Translations under genes and position numbers: made by a program | Shown here: positions 17,602 to 28,137 of the stretch, piece by piece | Numbering within the stretch: the stretch's first letter is position 1 | How the letters are laid out: every line of letters starts with the position of its first letter | Origin: Marinobacter sp. S6332 | GTDB taxonomy: Bacteria; Pseudomonadota; Gammaproteobacteria; Pseudomonadales; Oleiphilaceae | Reading direction: 5' to 3' | Length of the DNA: 64,000 nt | Assembly: GCF_023016045.1 (NCBI RefSeq) | Contig: NZ_JALKAP010000007.1 | Span: 179,100 to 243,099, forward strand | The notes under the pieces: model-generated | Seen by the model: only the letters and a program-made list of their open reading frames with translations | Database searches by the model: none | What the model was told of the DNA's origin: nothing

Positions 17602-18417
17602 ATGTCTTTTACGGTTGTGATACCGGCCCGTTACGCGTCCACCCGCTTGCCCGGAAAACCATTGCTGGATATTTGTGGCAAGCCGATGATTCAGCACGTT
17701 TGCGAGCGCGCCTCTGAAAGCCAAGCCAGTCGTGTTGTTGTTGCTACGGATGACTCTCGTATTCACGATGCCTGTGAAGCCTTTGGTGCCGAAGTGGTCA
17801 TGACATCGCCCAATCATGTGAGTGGGACAGACCGTCTTGAAGAAGTGGTGCGTAAGTTGGGGCTTGATGCCGATCATCGCGTGGTGAATGTGCAGGGGGA
17901 TGAACCGCTGATTCCGCCCGAGTTGATAGATCAGGTAGCTGACAATCTCGAACGCTATCCCGATGCTGCGATTTCAACGCTGTGCGAGCGCCTCCACGAA
18001 ATGGAACAGATCTTTAATCCCAACGTGGTAAAGGTCGTTTTCGACTCACAGGGCATGGCACATTATTTTAGCCGTGCACCCATACCTTGGGCCCGCGATT
18101 ACTGGAGCAGTATCGGTAAAGACAACCTTGCGGCTCCGAATGCCAGCGCTGCATTAAAAGACGGTACCGGATATTTTCGCCACATCGGCATCTATGGATA
18201 TCGTGCCAGCGTACTCAGTCGATTTGTCAGCTGGCCCCCGGCGCCGACAGAGCTGGCGGAGTCGTTGGAGCAGTTGCGGGCGCTGTACAATGGCGCACGA
18301 ATTCACGTTGAGGTCGCTTCCGGAACGCCTCCGGCTGGAGTTGATACCGACGAGGACCTGCAGCGGGTTAGAGGGTGGATGGCCAAATACATTGAAAGGG
18401 GAGTAAATCGGGTATGA
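17602..18417 (+). CDS. kdsB: 3-deoxy-manno-octulosonate cytidylyltransferase
   Basis: The 271-residue enzyme activates Kdo with CTP for lipopolysaccharide core synthesis. Key motifs are the nucleotide-binding [15 protein letters not shown] at the N terminus, [18 protein letters not shown] and [11 protein letters not shown]. It is slightly longer than the E. coli enzyme (about 248) because of its C-terminal tail. It sits in the lipid A/Kdo operon and overlaps the next gene by 4 bp. Confidence 0.97.
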   Translation: MSFTVVIPARYASTRLPGKPLLDICGKPMIQHVCERASESQASRVVVATDDSRIHDACEAFGAEVVMTSPNHVSGTDRLEEVVRKLGLDADHRVVNVQGDEPLIPPELIDQVADNLERYPDAAISTLCERLHEMEQIFNPNVVKVVFDSQGMAHYFSRAPIPWARDYWSSIGKDNLAAPNASAALKDGTGYFRHIGIYGYRASVLSRFVSWPPAPTELAESLEQLRALYNGARIHVEVASGTPPAGVDTDEDLQRVRGWMAKYIERGVNRV

Positions 18418-18893
18418 GTAAGCGCGCCAGTGTGCTTTTTGTGTGTCTTGGCAACATTTGCCGTTCACCAACCGCAGAAGGTGTGTTCCGCAAGCTGGTG
18501 GAGCAGGCTGGATGGCAGGAGCAAATCCATATTGATTCCTGTGGAACCAGTAACTGGCACATCGGAAAAGGCCCAGATTCCCGGTCAGTTGAAGCTGCCG
18601 GCAAGCGAGATATTAATATAAGTACGCTAAAGGCAAGGCAGTTTACCGAGAAAGATCTGGACACCTTTGATTACGTGGTGGTTATGGATCGACAGAATCT
18701 TGCCGACGTAAAAGATATTTGGCACCAAAATGGCGGCACTAGGCCCACACTTTTTCTTGAATACGGCAGCACTGAGCTCGCAGAAGTTCCCGATCCCTAT
18801 TACGGCGGTGAAGATGGTTTCGAGCATGTGCTCGATCTGATTGAAGACGCCAGTGTTGGCCTGCTTAAGAAAGTTCAGGAGAGTATGGCGTGA
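18414..18893 (+). CDS. Low-molecular-weight protein-tyrosine phosphatase
   Basis: The 159-residue protein has the P-loop CLGNICRS (C11 to R17, the CX5R signature) at the N terminus and the general-acid loop VPDPYYGG near residue 125. It should dephosphorylate phosphotyrosine, as Wzb/Etp-type enzymes do, often for tyrosine kinases that control polysaccharide export. No such kinase is in the window. It overlaps both kdsB and murB by 4 bp, so it is translated within this envelope operon. Confidence 0.93.
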   Translation: MSKRASVLFVCLGNICRSPTAEGVFRKLVEQAGWQEQIHIDSCGTSNWHIGKGPDSRSVEAAGKRDINISTLKARQFTEKDLDTFDYVVVMDRQNLADVKDIWHQNGGTRPTLFLEYGSTELAEVPDPYYGGEDGFEHVLDLIEDASVGLLKKVQESMA

Positions 18894-19918
18894 GCCAGCA
18901 GGCGGAACCTCACGAGAATGTTCAGCTTAAAAAGCTCAATACTCTTTGCGTGTCCGCAACGGCAAAACACTACACGGATGTTGCTAGCCTGAATGAGCTA
19001 CGCCTTGCGCTGGCATGGGCGCAGGATAAAGGGCAAAAAACACTGGTGCTTGGTAGTGGCAGCAATCTGGTTTTTGCTGGAGATTTTCACGGCCTAGTGA
19101 TTCGCATGCAAATCGCTGCGCGTTATTGGGAGCAGGTTGACGACACAGGCGCCACACTGGTTTTGGGTGCCGGTGAAAACTGGCACGACGCTGTACTCTA
19201 CGCCGCTGGGGCGGGGTACCGGGGTATTGAAAACCTTGCACTTATCCCCGGCACAGCAGGTGCAGCACCGGTTCAAAATATAGGTGCTTACGGCGTTGAA
19301 CTTTGCGATACCTTGATTTCTGTTACAGCCTTGGATCGCGACTCCAATCAGCTAGTGTGCATTGATAACTCGGAGTGCGGTTTTGCCTACCGAGATAGCC
19401 TGTTTAAGCGCTCACCCGGCCGCTATATCATCACTGAAATTCGCCTTAGGCTGTCGCGCTCAAAGCCCTTGCAGCTGGGCTACAAAGATATTGAGGACTA
19501 TTTGGGCGGAGCGATTGCTCAGGATTTGAATGCGCTGACAGTGGCCGAAGCTGTGATGGCAATTCGCAGACGAAAGTTGCCAGACCCCGAGATAATTCCA
19601 AACGTAGGCAGCTTTTTCAAAAACCCGGTTGTACCCGTTGAACAGTTTAATCACCTTCAGGCGAGGTACCCAGACGTTGTGGGCTACCCTCAAAGCAACA
19701 CAGTAAAGCTGGCAGCCGCTTGGTTGATTGACCAGAGTGGATGGAAAGGGTACCGAAATGCCCGGGTAGGGGTTCACAACCGGCAGGCTCTTGTACTGAT
19801 TAACCACTCAGGTGGAACAGGACGTGATGTGCTGGAACTTGCGGCGGAAATCCGCAAGTCGGTACAGGAGCGTTTCGGTGTTACTTTGGAAATGGAGCCG
19901 GGGGTTGTAGGGGGCTGA
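18890..19918 (+). CDS. murB: UDP-N-acetylenolpyruvoylglucosamine reductase
   Basis: The 342-residue type I MurB uses NADPH and FAD to make UDP-MurNAc for peptidoglycan. FAD-binding segments LVLGSGSNLVF and NLALIPGTAGAAPVQNIGAYG are clear, with the C-terminal GSFFKNPVV and AAWLIDQSGWKG blocks. The start is GTG, overlapping the phosphatase stop. It ends the operon; a strong hairpin terminator follows. Confidence 0.97.
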   Translation: MSQQAEPHENVQLKKLNTLCVSATAKHYTDVASLNELRLALAWAQDKGQKTLVLGSGSNLVFAGDFHGLVIRMQIAARYWEQVDDTGATLVLGAGENWHDAVLYAAGAGYRGIENLALIPGTAGAAPVQNIGAYGVELCDTLISVTALDRDSNQLVCIDNSECGFAYRDSLFKRSPGRYIITEIRLRLSRSKPLQLGYKDIEDYLGGAIAQDLNALTVAEAVMAIRRRKLPDPEIIPNVGSFFKNPVVPVEQFNHLQARYPDVVGYPQSNTVKLAAAWLIDQSGWKGYRNARVGVHNRQALVLINHSGGTGRDVLELAAEIRKSVQERFGVTLEMEPGVVGG

Positions 19919-19951
19919 ATGGCGCCAATGAGGTTTCGAGAATTAACCCGG

Positions 19952-19992
19952 TGATTCAAGGCCTTGCTACAGGCCTTGAATCAGAGTTTTCT
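19952..19992. terminator. Terminator between murB and proS
   Basis: A perfect 13-bp stem (TGATTCAAGGCCT at 19952-19964 / AGGCCTTGAATCA at 19971-19983) with a 6-nt loop is followed by GAGTTTTCTTT. It clearly serves murB on the plus strand and may also stop proS from the other side. Confidence 0.85.
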
Positions 19993-21735
19993 TTACAAGC
20001 CTTTGCGAGGCGATGCGTTGATTAAAAACGGCAGGGCTTCCTCAATGGCAATGTCCTGCTTATCTTCGTCCCTGCGACCCTTGTACTCCAAAGTGCTCGC
20101 GGCAAGCCCGCGATCCGAAATAACAAAGCGGTGGGGGATTCCGATCAGTTCCATATCGGCAAACTTTACACCGGGACGCTCTTTACGGTCGTCCAGCAGC
20201 ACATCATAGCCAGCTTGTTTTAACTGCTCATAGAGCTTCTCACCGGCTTCAGCCACTATGGGCGTTTTGTGGGCGTTCAGCGTAACTATAGCTACTTGGA
20301 AGGGGGCGATGGCGTCCGGCCAAATTATGCCTTTGTCATCGTGGTTCTGCTCAATCGAGGCTGCAACGATGCGAGAAACGCCAATTCCATAACAGCCCAT
20401 GTCCATGATGACGGTTTTACCGTTCTCATCAAGTACTGTGGCATTCATGGCGGTGCTGTACTTGTTGCCCAGCTTAAAGATATGGCCAACTTCAATGCCC
20501 CTGCGTATCTCCAGTGTTCCCTTACCATCAGGGCTGGGGTCACCCTCAACGACATTACGAATATCTTCAATGCGCCCAAGAGGCAGATCCCGTTCCCAGT
20601 TCACTCCGGACAGGTGATAGCCTTCCTTGTTAGCGCCGCAGACAAAATCAGCAAGATGGGCTGCGCTGCGATCTACAATAACCGGCATGTTCAGATTAAC
20701 CGGGCCAATGGAACCGGCTTTGCAACCTACGGCGGCCTCGATTTCTTCATCGGTTGCCATGGTCAGGGGGTCTGCCACGCCTTCCAGATTTTCCGCTTTG
20801 ATTTCGTTTAGAGAGTGGTCACCGCGCAGGACCAAAGCGACTAGACCGGCATTGCTATCGTCACCTTCTTCTTTCGCTTCTGCCTTAACCAGCAGTGTTT
20901 TAACCGTGCGAGTGGCGTCAATATTCAGGAATTCGGAGATTGCTTCAATCGTGCGTTGATCTGGCGTTGCAATTTCTTTCAGTTCTTCAGCCGGTAGGGC
21001 GCGTTCGCCACTTGGAGCAACGGCTTCGGCCTTTTCAATATTGGCGGCGTAATCGCTTTGCGTGCTGAATACAATGTCGTCTTCCCCGGAGGAAGCGAGT
21101 ACGTGGAATTCGTGGGATGCATTGCCACCTATGGCACCTGAATCGGCCTGAACCGGGCGGTAGTCCAGCCCCAAACGGTCAAAGATGGCGCAGTAAGTGC
21201 GATGCATAACCTGATAGGTTTCATCCAGTGATTCGGCATTCACATGGAAGGAGTAAGCATCTTTCATGATGAATTCCCGAGCACGCATTACCCCAAAACG
21301 GGGGCGACGCTCATCGCGGAATTTGGTTTGGATTTGGTAGAAGTTAGCTGGAAGCTCCTTGTAGCTGTTCAGCTCATTACGGATAAGATCGGTAATGACT
21401 TCTTCGTGAGTAGGGCCGAAGCAAAAATCGCGGCCGTGACGGTCGTTCATCCGCAGTAGTTCGCCGCCGTACTCTACCCAGCGGCCAGACTCCTGCCACA
21501 GCTCTGCTGGCTGAACTGCAGGCATGAGAACTTCCTGAGCGCCGCTTTTGTCCATTTCTTCACGAACAATCCGCTCAACCTTGCGCAGGGTTCTCAGGCC
21601 CATGGGAAGCCAAGTGTAAAGGCCTGCTGCCAATTTGCGGATCATGCCTGCACGCAGCATCAGCTGGTGGCTGATAATCTCCGCGTCAGAAGGCGTCTCT
21701 TTCTGGGTTGCAATCAGATAACGGCTTGCTCGCAT
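19993..21735 (-). CDS. proS: Prolyl-tRNA synthetase
   Basis: The 580-residue class IIa synthetase has the bacterial form with an inserted editing (YbaK-like) domain between motifs 2 and 3. Visible are the N-terminal [21 protein letters not shown]... start, motif 2 around [18 protein letters not shown], the insert between about residues 230 and 400, and the C-terminal anticodon domain with [19 protein letters not shown]. Length is normal. It lies downstream of an Lrp-type gene on the same strand, with a 120-bp gap that should hold its own promoter. Confidence 0.97.
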   Translation of the reverse strand: MRASRYLIATQKETPSDAEIISHQLMLRAGMIRKLAAGLYTWLPMGLRTLRKVERIVREEMDKSGAQEVLMPAVQPAELWQESGRWVEYGGELLRMNDRHGRDFCFGPTHEEVITDLIRNELNSYKELPANFYQIQTKFRDERRPRFGVMRAREFIMKDAYSFHVNAESLDETYQVMHRTYCAIFDRLGLDYRPVQADSGAIGGNASHEFHVLASSGEDDIVFSTQSDYAANIEKAEAVAPSGERALPAEELKEIATPDQRTIEAISEFLNIDATRTVKTLLVKAEAKEEGDDSNAGLVALVLRGDHSLNEIKAENLEGVADPLTMATDEEIEAAVGCKAGSIGPVNLNMPVIVDRSAAHLADFVCGANKEGYHLSGVNWERDLPLGRIEDIRNVVEGDPSPDGKGTLEIRRGIEVGHIFKLGNKYSTAMNATVLDENGKTVIMDMGCYGIGVSRIVAASIEQNHDDKGIIWPDAIAPFQVAIVTLNAHKTPIVAEAGEKLYEQLKQAGYDVLLDDRKERPGVKFADMELIGIPHRFVISDRGLAASTLEYKGRRDEDKQDIAIEEALPFLINASPRKGL

Positions 21736-21855
21736 TGTGGTTTCCGTTCAGTGATGTTTCGTAGAAGGGTAAGTCGTAAAGTGGCGGTTATTGTACGGAG
21801 CCTGTCGCGCAAGGTACAGATAGTGAGCACTGTTATCCGCCAAGCAAGCGCAGCA

Positions 21856-22353
21856 TCAGGATAAATACCCTAAAGGCAAGGCAGTGCTATCAATAACACG
21901 CTTGAGCACGAAGCTTGAGTGAACCCCGCTAACTCCCTGAATTCGGGTGATGCGATTGAGGAGAAAGTGATGGTAGTGATCCATATCCGGCACCACTACC
22001 TTCAACATGTAATCCGCATCATGGCCGGTCACCAAATAGCATTCCAGAATCTCCGGGTACTCGCTTACCTGTTCTTCAAACGCAGCAAAGCGTTCAGGGG
22101 TGTGCCTGTCCATCCCGATTAGAATGATAACCGTAAGCGAGAGGCCGAGTTTTTTGTGATTAAGCACGGTGACAGTGCGTACAAGAATTCCCGCATCTTC
22201 AAGCGCACGAACCCGTCTCAGGCAGGGGGAGGGGGACAGCCCCACCTTTTCTGCGAGTTGTTGGTTGGTCAGGGAGGCGTCTTTTTGTATTTGGGCCAGA
22301 ATGCGGCGGTCGATTTTGTCAATTTGTACGAGAGTTTCTTTGTTTTGGAGCAT
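21856..22353 (-). CDS. Lrp/AsnC-family transcriptional regulator
   Basis: The 165-residue protein has an N-terminal helix-turn-helix (LTNQQLAEKVGLSPSPCLRRVRALEDAGI) and a C-terminal RAM/ligand-binding domain (ECYLVTGHDADYMLKVVVPD), the usual Lrp/AsnC architecture. It is divergent from leuA with 146 bp between the starts; a perfect 6-4-6 palindrome lies in that gap. Regulation of leuA and of itself is a reasonable inference, but the effector and sites are not known. Confidence 0.93.
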   Translation of the reverse strand: MLQNKETLVQIDKIDRRILAQIQKDASLTNQQLAEKVGLSPSPCLRRVRALEDAGILVRTVTVLNHKKLGLSLTVIILIGMDRHTPERFAAFEEQVSEYPEILECYLVTGHDADYMLKVVVPDMDHYHHFLLNRITRIQGVSGVHSSFVLKRVIDSTALPLGYLS

Positions 22354-22412
22354 AAAATTGCCAGAAAAAGGATTTTATAGGTATGTATGGCCAATAAATT
22401 ACGCTTTCGAGT

Positions 22413-22428
22413 GTGATTTCGCAATCAC
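22413..22428. promoter_or_regulatory. Palindrome in the lrp-leuA intergenic region
   Basis: GTGATTTCGCAATCAC has 6-bp perfect arms and a 4-bp centre. It lies 72 bp before the leuA ATG and 60 bp before the divergent lrp-type start, a fitting place for an operator. It does not closely match the E. coli Lrp consensus. Confidence 0.4.
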
Positions 22429-22499
22429 CTATCGCACAGGACGCGTTAAACTATTCATTCTTGTTAGAAATCCTAAAATTACGACGGAGCACGACAAAC

Positions 22500-24206
22500 A
22501 TGGCTTTTGATCATCGCAAATACGTTGCCTTCCGGCCGATCGCTAAAACGGATCGCCGTTGGCCCGACAAGGTTATCGAAAAGGCACCTACGTGGTGCGC
22601 GGTTGACCTTCGCGATGGTAATCAGGCTCTCGTAAAGCCTATGAATGTGGCTCAGAAACAGCGCATGTTTGACCTGTTGGTAAAGCTTGGGTTTAAAGAA
22701 ATCGAAATTGGTTTTCCGGCCGCGAGCCAGCCCGATTTTGATTTTTGCCGCAAACTGATTGAAGAAAACCGTATTCCGGATGATGTGAAAATCCAAGTGC
22801 TCACCCAGGCTCGCCCTGAGTTGATTGAGCGTACCTACGAAGCCCTTAAAGGTGCCAAGCAAGCGATTGTGCACGTATACAACTCTACCTCAACGGTACA
22901 GCGTGAGCAGGTGTTCGGTCTGGATCGTGCGGGCATTCGCAACATTGCAGTGAATGGCGCACAAGTGGTGAAAGATCTGGCTGCCCAGCACCCGGAAACC
23001 GATTGGACGTTCCAGTATTCCCCCGAGAGCTTCACGGGCACCGAACTGGATTTTGCGGTTGAGGTTATTGATGCGGTATCCGAGGTATGGCGCCCGGATC
23101 AAGGTCAGCCGGTGATCATTAATTTGCCTGCCACTGTAGAGATGTCTACACCAAACGTATTCGCAGACCAGATTGAATGGGTGTGCGACAACATCCGCCA
23201 CCGAGAGCACATCAGCGTTAGCGTTCACACCCACAACGATCGGGGTTGTGGTGTGGCTGCGGCAGAGTTGGCAGTTATGGCGGGTGCAGATCGTGTGGAA
23301 GGTACTTTGATGGGTAATGGTGAGCGCACCGGCAATATGGATTTGGTGACCATGGCCATGAATCTTTACTCGCAGGGTATTGATCCTACGTTGGATTTGT
23401 CTGGCATGGCGGAAATAACGGAGGTGGTTGAAGCCTGTACCGAAATCTCCACCCATCCGCGCCATCCTTACGCTGGCGAGTTGGTGTTCACTGCATTCTC
23501 CGGCAGCCATCAAGACGCGATACGCAAGTGCCTTGCACTCAGGAAAGAGGGGGATGTATGGAATGTCGCCTACCTGCCAATCGATCCGTTCGATTTGGGG
23601 CGCCGATACGAAGAGGTTGTTCGTATCAACAGCCAGTCGGGCAAGGGCGGCGTAGCCTATGTTCTTGAGCGGGACTACAACATTAGCCTGCCACGTTGGC
23701 TGCAGATCGAGTTCAGTAAGGTCGTTCAAGGTGCTGCAGAAACCAATGGTGGCGAAATTGATTCCATGGCCATTCATAGCCTGTTTGAACAGCGTTACCT
23801 AAAAGTTCACGATAATTGGGCGTTGCGGGGCTATGACCTGCATAGAGACGAGCAGGGCGTGCATGCTGAAGTAACCTTTGGTAACGAATCCGCGCCAGCG
23901 CGCCTTGAGGGTCGAGGTCTTGGAGCAGTTGAGGCGGTATCTGCAGCACTGGAAAAAAGCTTCGGCTTTAAAATTGCGGTAGAAGCTTACGATGAGTTCG
24001 CGTTGGGCGAAGGCACCCGTGCCAATGCGCTTGCTTGCATACGACTGACCGCAGGGGGTAAACACTGCAGTGCGGCTGCGCTGGCTGAAGATACAACGTC
24101 CGCAACGTTACAGGCGCTGTTTTCAGCGGTTGCGCAAGCGGTTGGTGGTGCTGAAGCAAAGATTGGTGATAAGGCTAGTGATAGGGAAAGAGCAATAAGT
24201 GCCTGA
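22500..24206 (+). CDS. leuA: 2-isopropylmalate synthase (longer LeuA type)
   Basis: I use the ATG at 22500 (MAFDHRKYVAFRPI), preceded by GGAG, rather than the earlier in-frame ATG at 22413; the product is 568 residues. It condenses acetyl-CoA and 2-oxoisovalerate in leucine synthesis. The TIM-barrel shows WCAVDLRDGNQAL (metal and substrate site), VHTHNDRGCGVAAAE and GTLMGNGERTGNMDLVTM; a C-terminal regulatory LeuA dimer domain follows. The length and start resemble the actinobacterial/pseudomonad LeuA form rather than the 520-residue E. coli form. Confidence 0.96.
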   Translation: MAFDHRKYVAFRPIAKTDRRWPDKVIEKAPTWCAVDLRDGNQALVKPMNVAQKQRMFDLLVKLGFKEIEIGFPAASQPDFDFCRKLIEENRIPDDVKIQVLTQARPELIERTYEALKGAKQAIVHVYNSTSTVQREQVFGLDRAGIRNIAVNGAQVVKDLAAQHPETDWTFQYSPESFTGTELDFAVEVIDAVSEVWRPDQGQPVIINLPATVEMSTPNVFADQIEWVCDNIRHREHISVSVHTHNDRGCGVAAAELAVMAGADRVEGTLMGNGERTGNMDLVTMAMNLYSQGIDPTLDLSGMAEITEVVEACTEISTHPRHPYAGELVFTAFSGSHQDAIRKCLALRKEGDVWNVAYLPIDPFDLGRRYEEVVRINSQSGKGGVAYVLERDYNISLPRWLQIEFSKVVQGAAETNGGEIDSMAIHSLFEQRYLKVHDNWALRGYDLHRDEQGVHAEVTFGNESAPARLEGRGLGAVEAVSAALEKSFGFKIAVEAYDEFALGEGTRANALACIRLTAGGKHCSAAALAEDTTSATLQALFSAVAQAVGGAEAKIGDKASDRERAISA

Positions 24207-24214
24207 ATAGAAAC

Positions 24215-24250
24215 CAACAAGCCAGCTTGAACGCTGGCTTGTTGCTTTTC
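24215..24250 (+). terminator. leuA terminator
   Basis: A perfect 12-bp stem (CAACAAGCCAGC at 24215-24226 / GCTGGCTTGTTG at 24233-24244) with a 6-nt loop is followed by CTTTTC, starting 8 bp after the leuA stop. Confidence 0.85.
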
Positions 24251-24286
24251 TCGTGCCCGTGAGGGGCAGAGGGCGAATAAATAACC

Positions 24287-24496
24287 TCAGACAGGGGTTA
24301 CGTTTTCCGCCTGCGGGCCCTTAGGGCCTTGTGTTACTGTAAACTGCACCTGCTGACCTTCGGTCAGTGTGCGGAAGCCGCTTGAAGTAATAGCGCTGTA
24401 GTGGACGAAGACATCACTGCCGCCTTCCTGAGCAATGAAGCCAAACCCTTTGGATTCGTTAAACCACTTAACGCTACCTGTTTTTATATCAGACAT
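24287..24496 (-). CDS. Cold-shock-domain protein
   Basis: The 69-residue protein is a single cold-shock domain with RNP1 (KGFGFIAQE) and RNP2 (VFVHYSAI), the size and pattern of CspA/CspD-type RNA chaperones. It binds single-stranded RNA and DNA. A strong promoter lies at 24561-24588 and gives a leader of roughly 55-60 nt, shorter than the long E. coli cspA leader. It is convergent with leuA. Which paralogue it is (cold-induced or constitutive) cannot be told. Confidence 0.95.
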   Translation of the reverse strand: MSDIKTGSVKWFNESKGFGFIAQEGGSDVFVHYSAITSSGFRTLTEGQQVQFTVTQGPKGPQAENVTPV

Positions 24497-24560
24497 TGAA
24501 CTTTCCTGTATTTCTGAGATTTGCCCTCACGGGGCACTGTAGATTTTCCACAGCAATTTT

Positions 24561-24588
24561 AGTATAGACCGACTTTGGGGGTCGTCAA
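24561..24588 (-). promoter_or_regulatory. Strong promoter of the cold-shock gene
   Basis: On the minus strand TTGACG (24588-24583; 5 of 6) and TATACT (24566-24561; 5 of 6) are separated by 16 bp, about 65 nt before the ATG. Confidence 0.65.
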
Positions 24589-24642
24589 CGTTTTGCTGAG
24601 CTTTTAAGTCTTTTAAAAACAGGTGGTTATATTTATTTTGAT

Positions 24643-24678
24643 AAAAAACACCCACTCGGCTTTGCAGAGTGGGTGTTT
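24643..24678 (-). terminator. Terminator of the acyl-CoA synthetase gene
   Basis: On the minus strand AAACACCCACTC pairs perfectly with GAGTGGGTGTTT (12 bp, 9-nt loop), running into a T run. It begins about 20 bp after the stop codon of the prpE-like gene. Confidence 0.85.
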
Positions 24679-24698
24679 GGTCGTCGGTTCAACCATGC

Positions 24699-26573
24699 TC
24701 AGCGCCGAAACTGCTCACTGATCTCTTCAAGAATTGCCGGGTCGTCAATCGTGCTTGGCACGACATACTCTTCGCCATCGGCAATCTGCCGTATCACCCG
24801 TCGCAGTATTTTTCCGGAGCGTGTCTTGGGCAGGCGGTCTACTACCAAGGCTCTACGGAAGCAGGCAATTGCGCCGATCTTGTCCCGCACCATCTCAACC
24901 AGCTCTTCCTCTAGCTCGTCATGATCAATGGTAGCGCCATCTTTAATAAGCACGAGGCCGAGTGGAACTTGGCCTTTCATATCGTCGTGGGCACCAACAA
25001 CACAGCACTCAGCAATGGCCGGATGAGATGCAACCACCTCTTCCATTTCGCCTGTAGAAAGTCGGTGGCCAGCAACGTTGATCACATCATCCGTGCGACC
25101 CATAACAAAGACATAGCCGTCGTCATCAATGTATCCACCGTCTCCCGAGCTGTAGAAGCCCGGTATGGGATTAAGGTAGCTGTCCTGAAATCTCTGGTCG
25201 TCTCCCCATACGGTTACCAGGCACCCCGGGGGGAGTGGCAGTTTGACTGCAATCTGGCCTTGCTCCCCCGCAGGCACTTGGCTGCCACGGGGGTCGACAA
25301 CCTGCACGTTATAGCCGGGGGATGGCACAGTGGCTGAACCAGGCTTGGTAGCCATCGTCTCAATCCCGACTGGGTTGCAGCAAATGGCCCAACCAGTTTC
25401 GGTTTGCCACCAGTGATCCAAAATGGGTAGCTGGGTGTGCTCTCTGAGCCATTCATATGTTGGCGGGTCCAAGCGCTCGCCCGCAAGGAATATCTGCCTC
25501 AGGGAGCTAATGTCGTAGCGTGAAAGGTGATCGGCCTCAGGGTCTTCCTTGCGAACTGCGCGGAATGCTGTAGGGGCGGTAAACAGTAGGTTTACACTGT
25601 GTTCCTGAACCACTCGCCAGAAAGCACCGGCATCCGGCGTTCTCACTGGTTTACCTTCATAAAGGATGGTTGTGCAACCAGCAAATAGGGGCGCATACAC
25701 AATATAGCTGTGCCCAACCACCCAGCCTACATCGGAGGCGGCCCAGAATACGTCACCCGGGTTTGCGTCATAAACTAACTTCATACTGTACTTAAGCGCG
25801 ACAGCATGCCCCCCGTTGTCCCTAACTACACCTTTAGGCTTACCGGTAGTGCCAGAGGTATAAAGAACGTAAAGCGGATCTGTGGCTTTCACAGGAACCG
25901 GGCTGGCTAGCTCGGCGCTGGCCATTAGGTCGCTCCAGTCGTAATCGCGGCCATCCTGCATGTGGGCTTTTACCTGCGGCCGCTGGTAGACCACACAAAA
26001 ATCAGGCTTGTGAGACGCTTGTTCAATGGCTTTGTCTACGAGAGGCTTGTATTCGATGACCTTCGCCACCTCTATCCCGCAGGATGCGGTAATCACCGCC
26101 TTGGGTTGCGCATCGTCGATACGTACTGCTAGTTCGTGAGCGGCAAAACCACCGAAGACAACCGAATGAACCGCTCCAATGCGGGCACAGCCCAGCATCG
26201 CAATCACGGCTTCAGGAATCATGGGCATATAGATAATAACCACATCGCCCTTATTAATCCCTTTTGCTTTCAAGGCTCCAGCAAAGCGTGCGACTTCGTT
26301 GGTTAGCTCCGTATAGGTATAGCTGCACTTGGTGCCTGTAACCGGTGAGTCGTATATGAGGGCTTTCTGGTCGCCCCGGCCTGCCCGTACGTTGGCATCC
26401 AGAGCTACATCAGAGGTATTGAGTGTTGCGTCAGGGAACCACTTGCCGTGGCCGTTATCAGTGGCTTGCCAGATGGCCTCGGGCGTCTGAATCCAGTCAA
26501 TGCTGCCTGCCTTCTCACGCCAAAACTCTTCCGGTTTATCAATGGATCTCCGGAACTCTGAGTTGTAGTCCAT
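24699..26573 (-). CDS. prpE: Propionyl-CoA synthetase-type acyl-CoA synthetase
   Basis: The 624-residue AMP-forming enzyme has the adenylation core LYVLYTSGTTGKPKGVV, the PrpE/ACSS3-type continuation RDNGGHAVALKYSM, WWQTETGWAI, and the C-terminal DDVINVAGHRLSTGEMEEVV with the catalytic lysine in KTRSGKILRR that is a known acetylation site in this family. It should activate propionate (and perhaps acetate) with ATP and CoA. No prpBCD genes lie nearby. The start has a GAGG ribosome site. It could be annotated acs, but the RDNGGHAVAL segment favours PrpE. Confidence 0.88.
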   Translation of the reverse strand: MDYNSEFRRSIDKPEEFWREKAGSIDWIQTPEAIWQATDNGHGKWFPDATLNTSDVALDANVRAGRGDQKALIYDSPVTGTKCSYTYTELTNEVARFAGALKAKGINKGDVVIIYMPMIPEAVIAMLGCARIGAVHSVVFGGFAAHELAVRIDDAQPKAVITASCGIEVAKVIEYKPLVDKAIEQASHKPDFCVVYQRPQVKAHMQDGRDYDWSDLMASAELASPVPVKATDPLYVLYTSGTTGKPKGVVRDNGGHAVALKYSMKLVYDANPGDVFWAASDVGWVVGHSYIVYAPLFAGCTTILYEGKPVRTPDAGAFWRVVQEHSVNLLFTAPTAFRAVRKEDPEADHLSRYDISSLRQIFLAGERLDPPTYEWLREHTQLPILDHWWQTETGWAICCNPVGIETMATKPGSATVPSPGYNVQVVDPRGSQVPAGEQGQIAVKLPLPPGCLVTVWGDDQRFQDSYLNPIPGFYSSGDGGYIDDDGYVFVMGRTDDVINVAGHRLSTGEMEEVVASHPAIAECCVVGAHDDMKGQVPLGLVLIKDGATIDHDELEEELVEMVRDKIGAIACFRRALVVDRLPKTRSGKILRRVIRQIADGEEYVVPSTIDDPAILEEISEQFRR

Positions 26574-26662
26574 ACAATCTGCCTCGTAATGCCTGCTGTT
26601 ATTTTGTTGTCAGATATTTCAACTTTAGGCGCTTTGAGGCAGTGAACCAGTAGACCATAGGA

Positions 26663-28039
26663 TTAGTCAGCGGAGTTTTTGGGCCAAGTGCTGTTCAGGT
26701 TAACGGATTTTATTTCGGCTGTAAGGCTGCCATTTGCCAAGTGTGCGGAAATTTGGCCGCCGGTGGTTACGTCAGTTGCATTGCGGACGATATTGTCTTG
26801 TTGGTCGCGAACAATAGCGTATCCACGCCCCAGTGTGGCCAGAGGGCTCACAAGGTTAAGGGTGCTGGCTGTATGGCCCAGCTTGTCATTAAACCTCGCT
26901 AGAGTCTGTTGTATTGCTTTCTCCAGTTGAAGAGCAGATCGATCCAGTGCTTCCCGGCTGTTTGTGAGCTGTTTTCCGGGAGACTGCATGGTCAGCCGTT
27001 GCGCCAGGTGGGTGCTGCGCACCTGCGAACGATCCAAACTTTGTGCAATGGCTTTGCCCAGCCGGACCTCCAATTCGTCAAGTCGCTGGGCTTTATCCAG
27101 CAACTCTCGTCTCGGGTCGCGCAAGCGTGCACGGAGGTGCTCCAGTTTTGTGTTCAGGCGTTGAAGCACTCTTTTGGCGGCGTTAGCCAAGCGGTGCTCT
27201 CGGTCATACACCTGTCTTAGCATCTCGTTTTGATCCGGCGACACCTTTTCAGCCGCTGCAGAGGGTGTGGGTGCCCGGAGATCTGACACAAAGTCGGCAA
27301 TGGTAACGTCAGTCTCATGCCCGACGGCGCTAACTGTGGGGATGGTGCAGGCTCCAATGGCCCGTGCTACGGTTTCCTCGTTAAAGCACCAGAGGTCTTC
27401 TAGTGAGCCGCCACCGCGACCGATAATCAGCACATCCGCCACGCCATGGGCCTGCGCCGCCTCGATAGCGTGTACTATTTCCGCCGTAGCCGGTTTACCC
27501 TGAACCGTTGTGGGGTAAAGTGTGATCGGTATAGCGGGGCAACGCCGTGCCAAAACCGTGAGGATATCGTGAATTGCGGCGCCGGTAGGGGAGGTGACAA
27601 CACCAATGTGTTTGGGCATCGCAGGAATCGGCTTTTTTCGGCCTGTTTCGAACATACCCTCTGCTTGCAACTTACGCTTTAATTCCTCGAAAGCTTGCTG
27701 CAGAGCGCCGAGGCCCGCGGGCTCCATGTGCTCGACAATAATCTGAAAGTCGCCACGATTTTCGTAAAGAGTCACTTTGCCTCGAATGCGAACCTGATCC
27801 CCCTCCTTAGGTAGTGGGCGAATACGTTGGTTCTGGCCTCGGAACATGGCACAGCGAACCTGACATTTTTGGTCCTTTAGGGAAAAATACCAATGCCCGG
27901 ACGAGGGCCGGGAAAAACCTGATAACTCACCCTCAACCCACACTTGCATGAAGCTGGATTCCAGCAGATGCCTGGCCTGATGATTCAGCTCGCTGACGGA
28001 CAACGCTCTGAGCCGGGTATCCTGAAATAGGTTATTCAC
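26663..28039 (-). CDS. xseA: Exodeoxyribonuclease VII large subunit
   Basis: The 458-residue protein has an N-terminal OB-fold ([22 protein letters not shown]), the catalytic domain with [31 protein letters not shown] and [15 protein letters not shown], then a long coiled-coil region and a C-terminal RGYAIV segment. With XseB it degrades single-stranded DNA. I place the start at GTG 28039, 6 nt after AGGAG; a TTG one codon earlier is also open. It is divergent from guaB. Confidence 0.95.
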   Translation of the reverse strand: MNNLFQDTRLRALSVSELNHQARHLLESSFMQVWVEGELSGFSRPSSGHWYFSLKDQKCQVRCAMFRGQNQRIRPLPKEGDQVRIRGKVTLYENRGDFQIIVEHMEPAGLGALQQAFEELKRKLQAEGMFETGRKKPIPAMPKHIGVVTSPTGAAIHDILTVLARRCPAIPITLYPTTVQGKPATAEIVHAIEAAQAHGVADVLIIGRGGGSLEDLWCFNEETVARAIGACTIPTVSAVGHETDVTIADFVSDLRAPTPSAAAEKVSPDQNEMLRQVYDREHRLANAAKRVLQRLNTKLEHLRARLRDPRRELLDKAQRLDELEVRLGKAIAQSLDRSQVRSTHLAQRLTMQSPGKQLTNSREALDRSALQLEKAIQQTLARFNDKLGHTASTLNLVSPLATLGRGYAIVRDQQDNIVRNATDVTTGGQISAHLANGSLTAEIKSVNLNSTWPKNSAD

Positions 28040-28137
28040 CAAAATCTCCTAACCGGCTTATACGCAATAGCCGAAAAATATGAGTGTAAATTGCTGGAAT
28101 TTCAAACGCATGCGGTAAATGATAGGAAACTGTGCAG

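Noticed and set aside
22413..22499. In-frame 29-codon N-terminal extension of leuA
   Set aside because: The ATG at 22500 has a GGAG site and begins the usual LeuA N terminus, and the extension overlaps the palindrome and probable promoter region.
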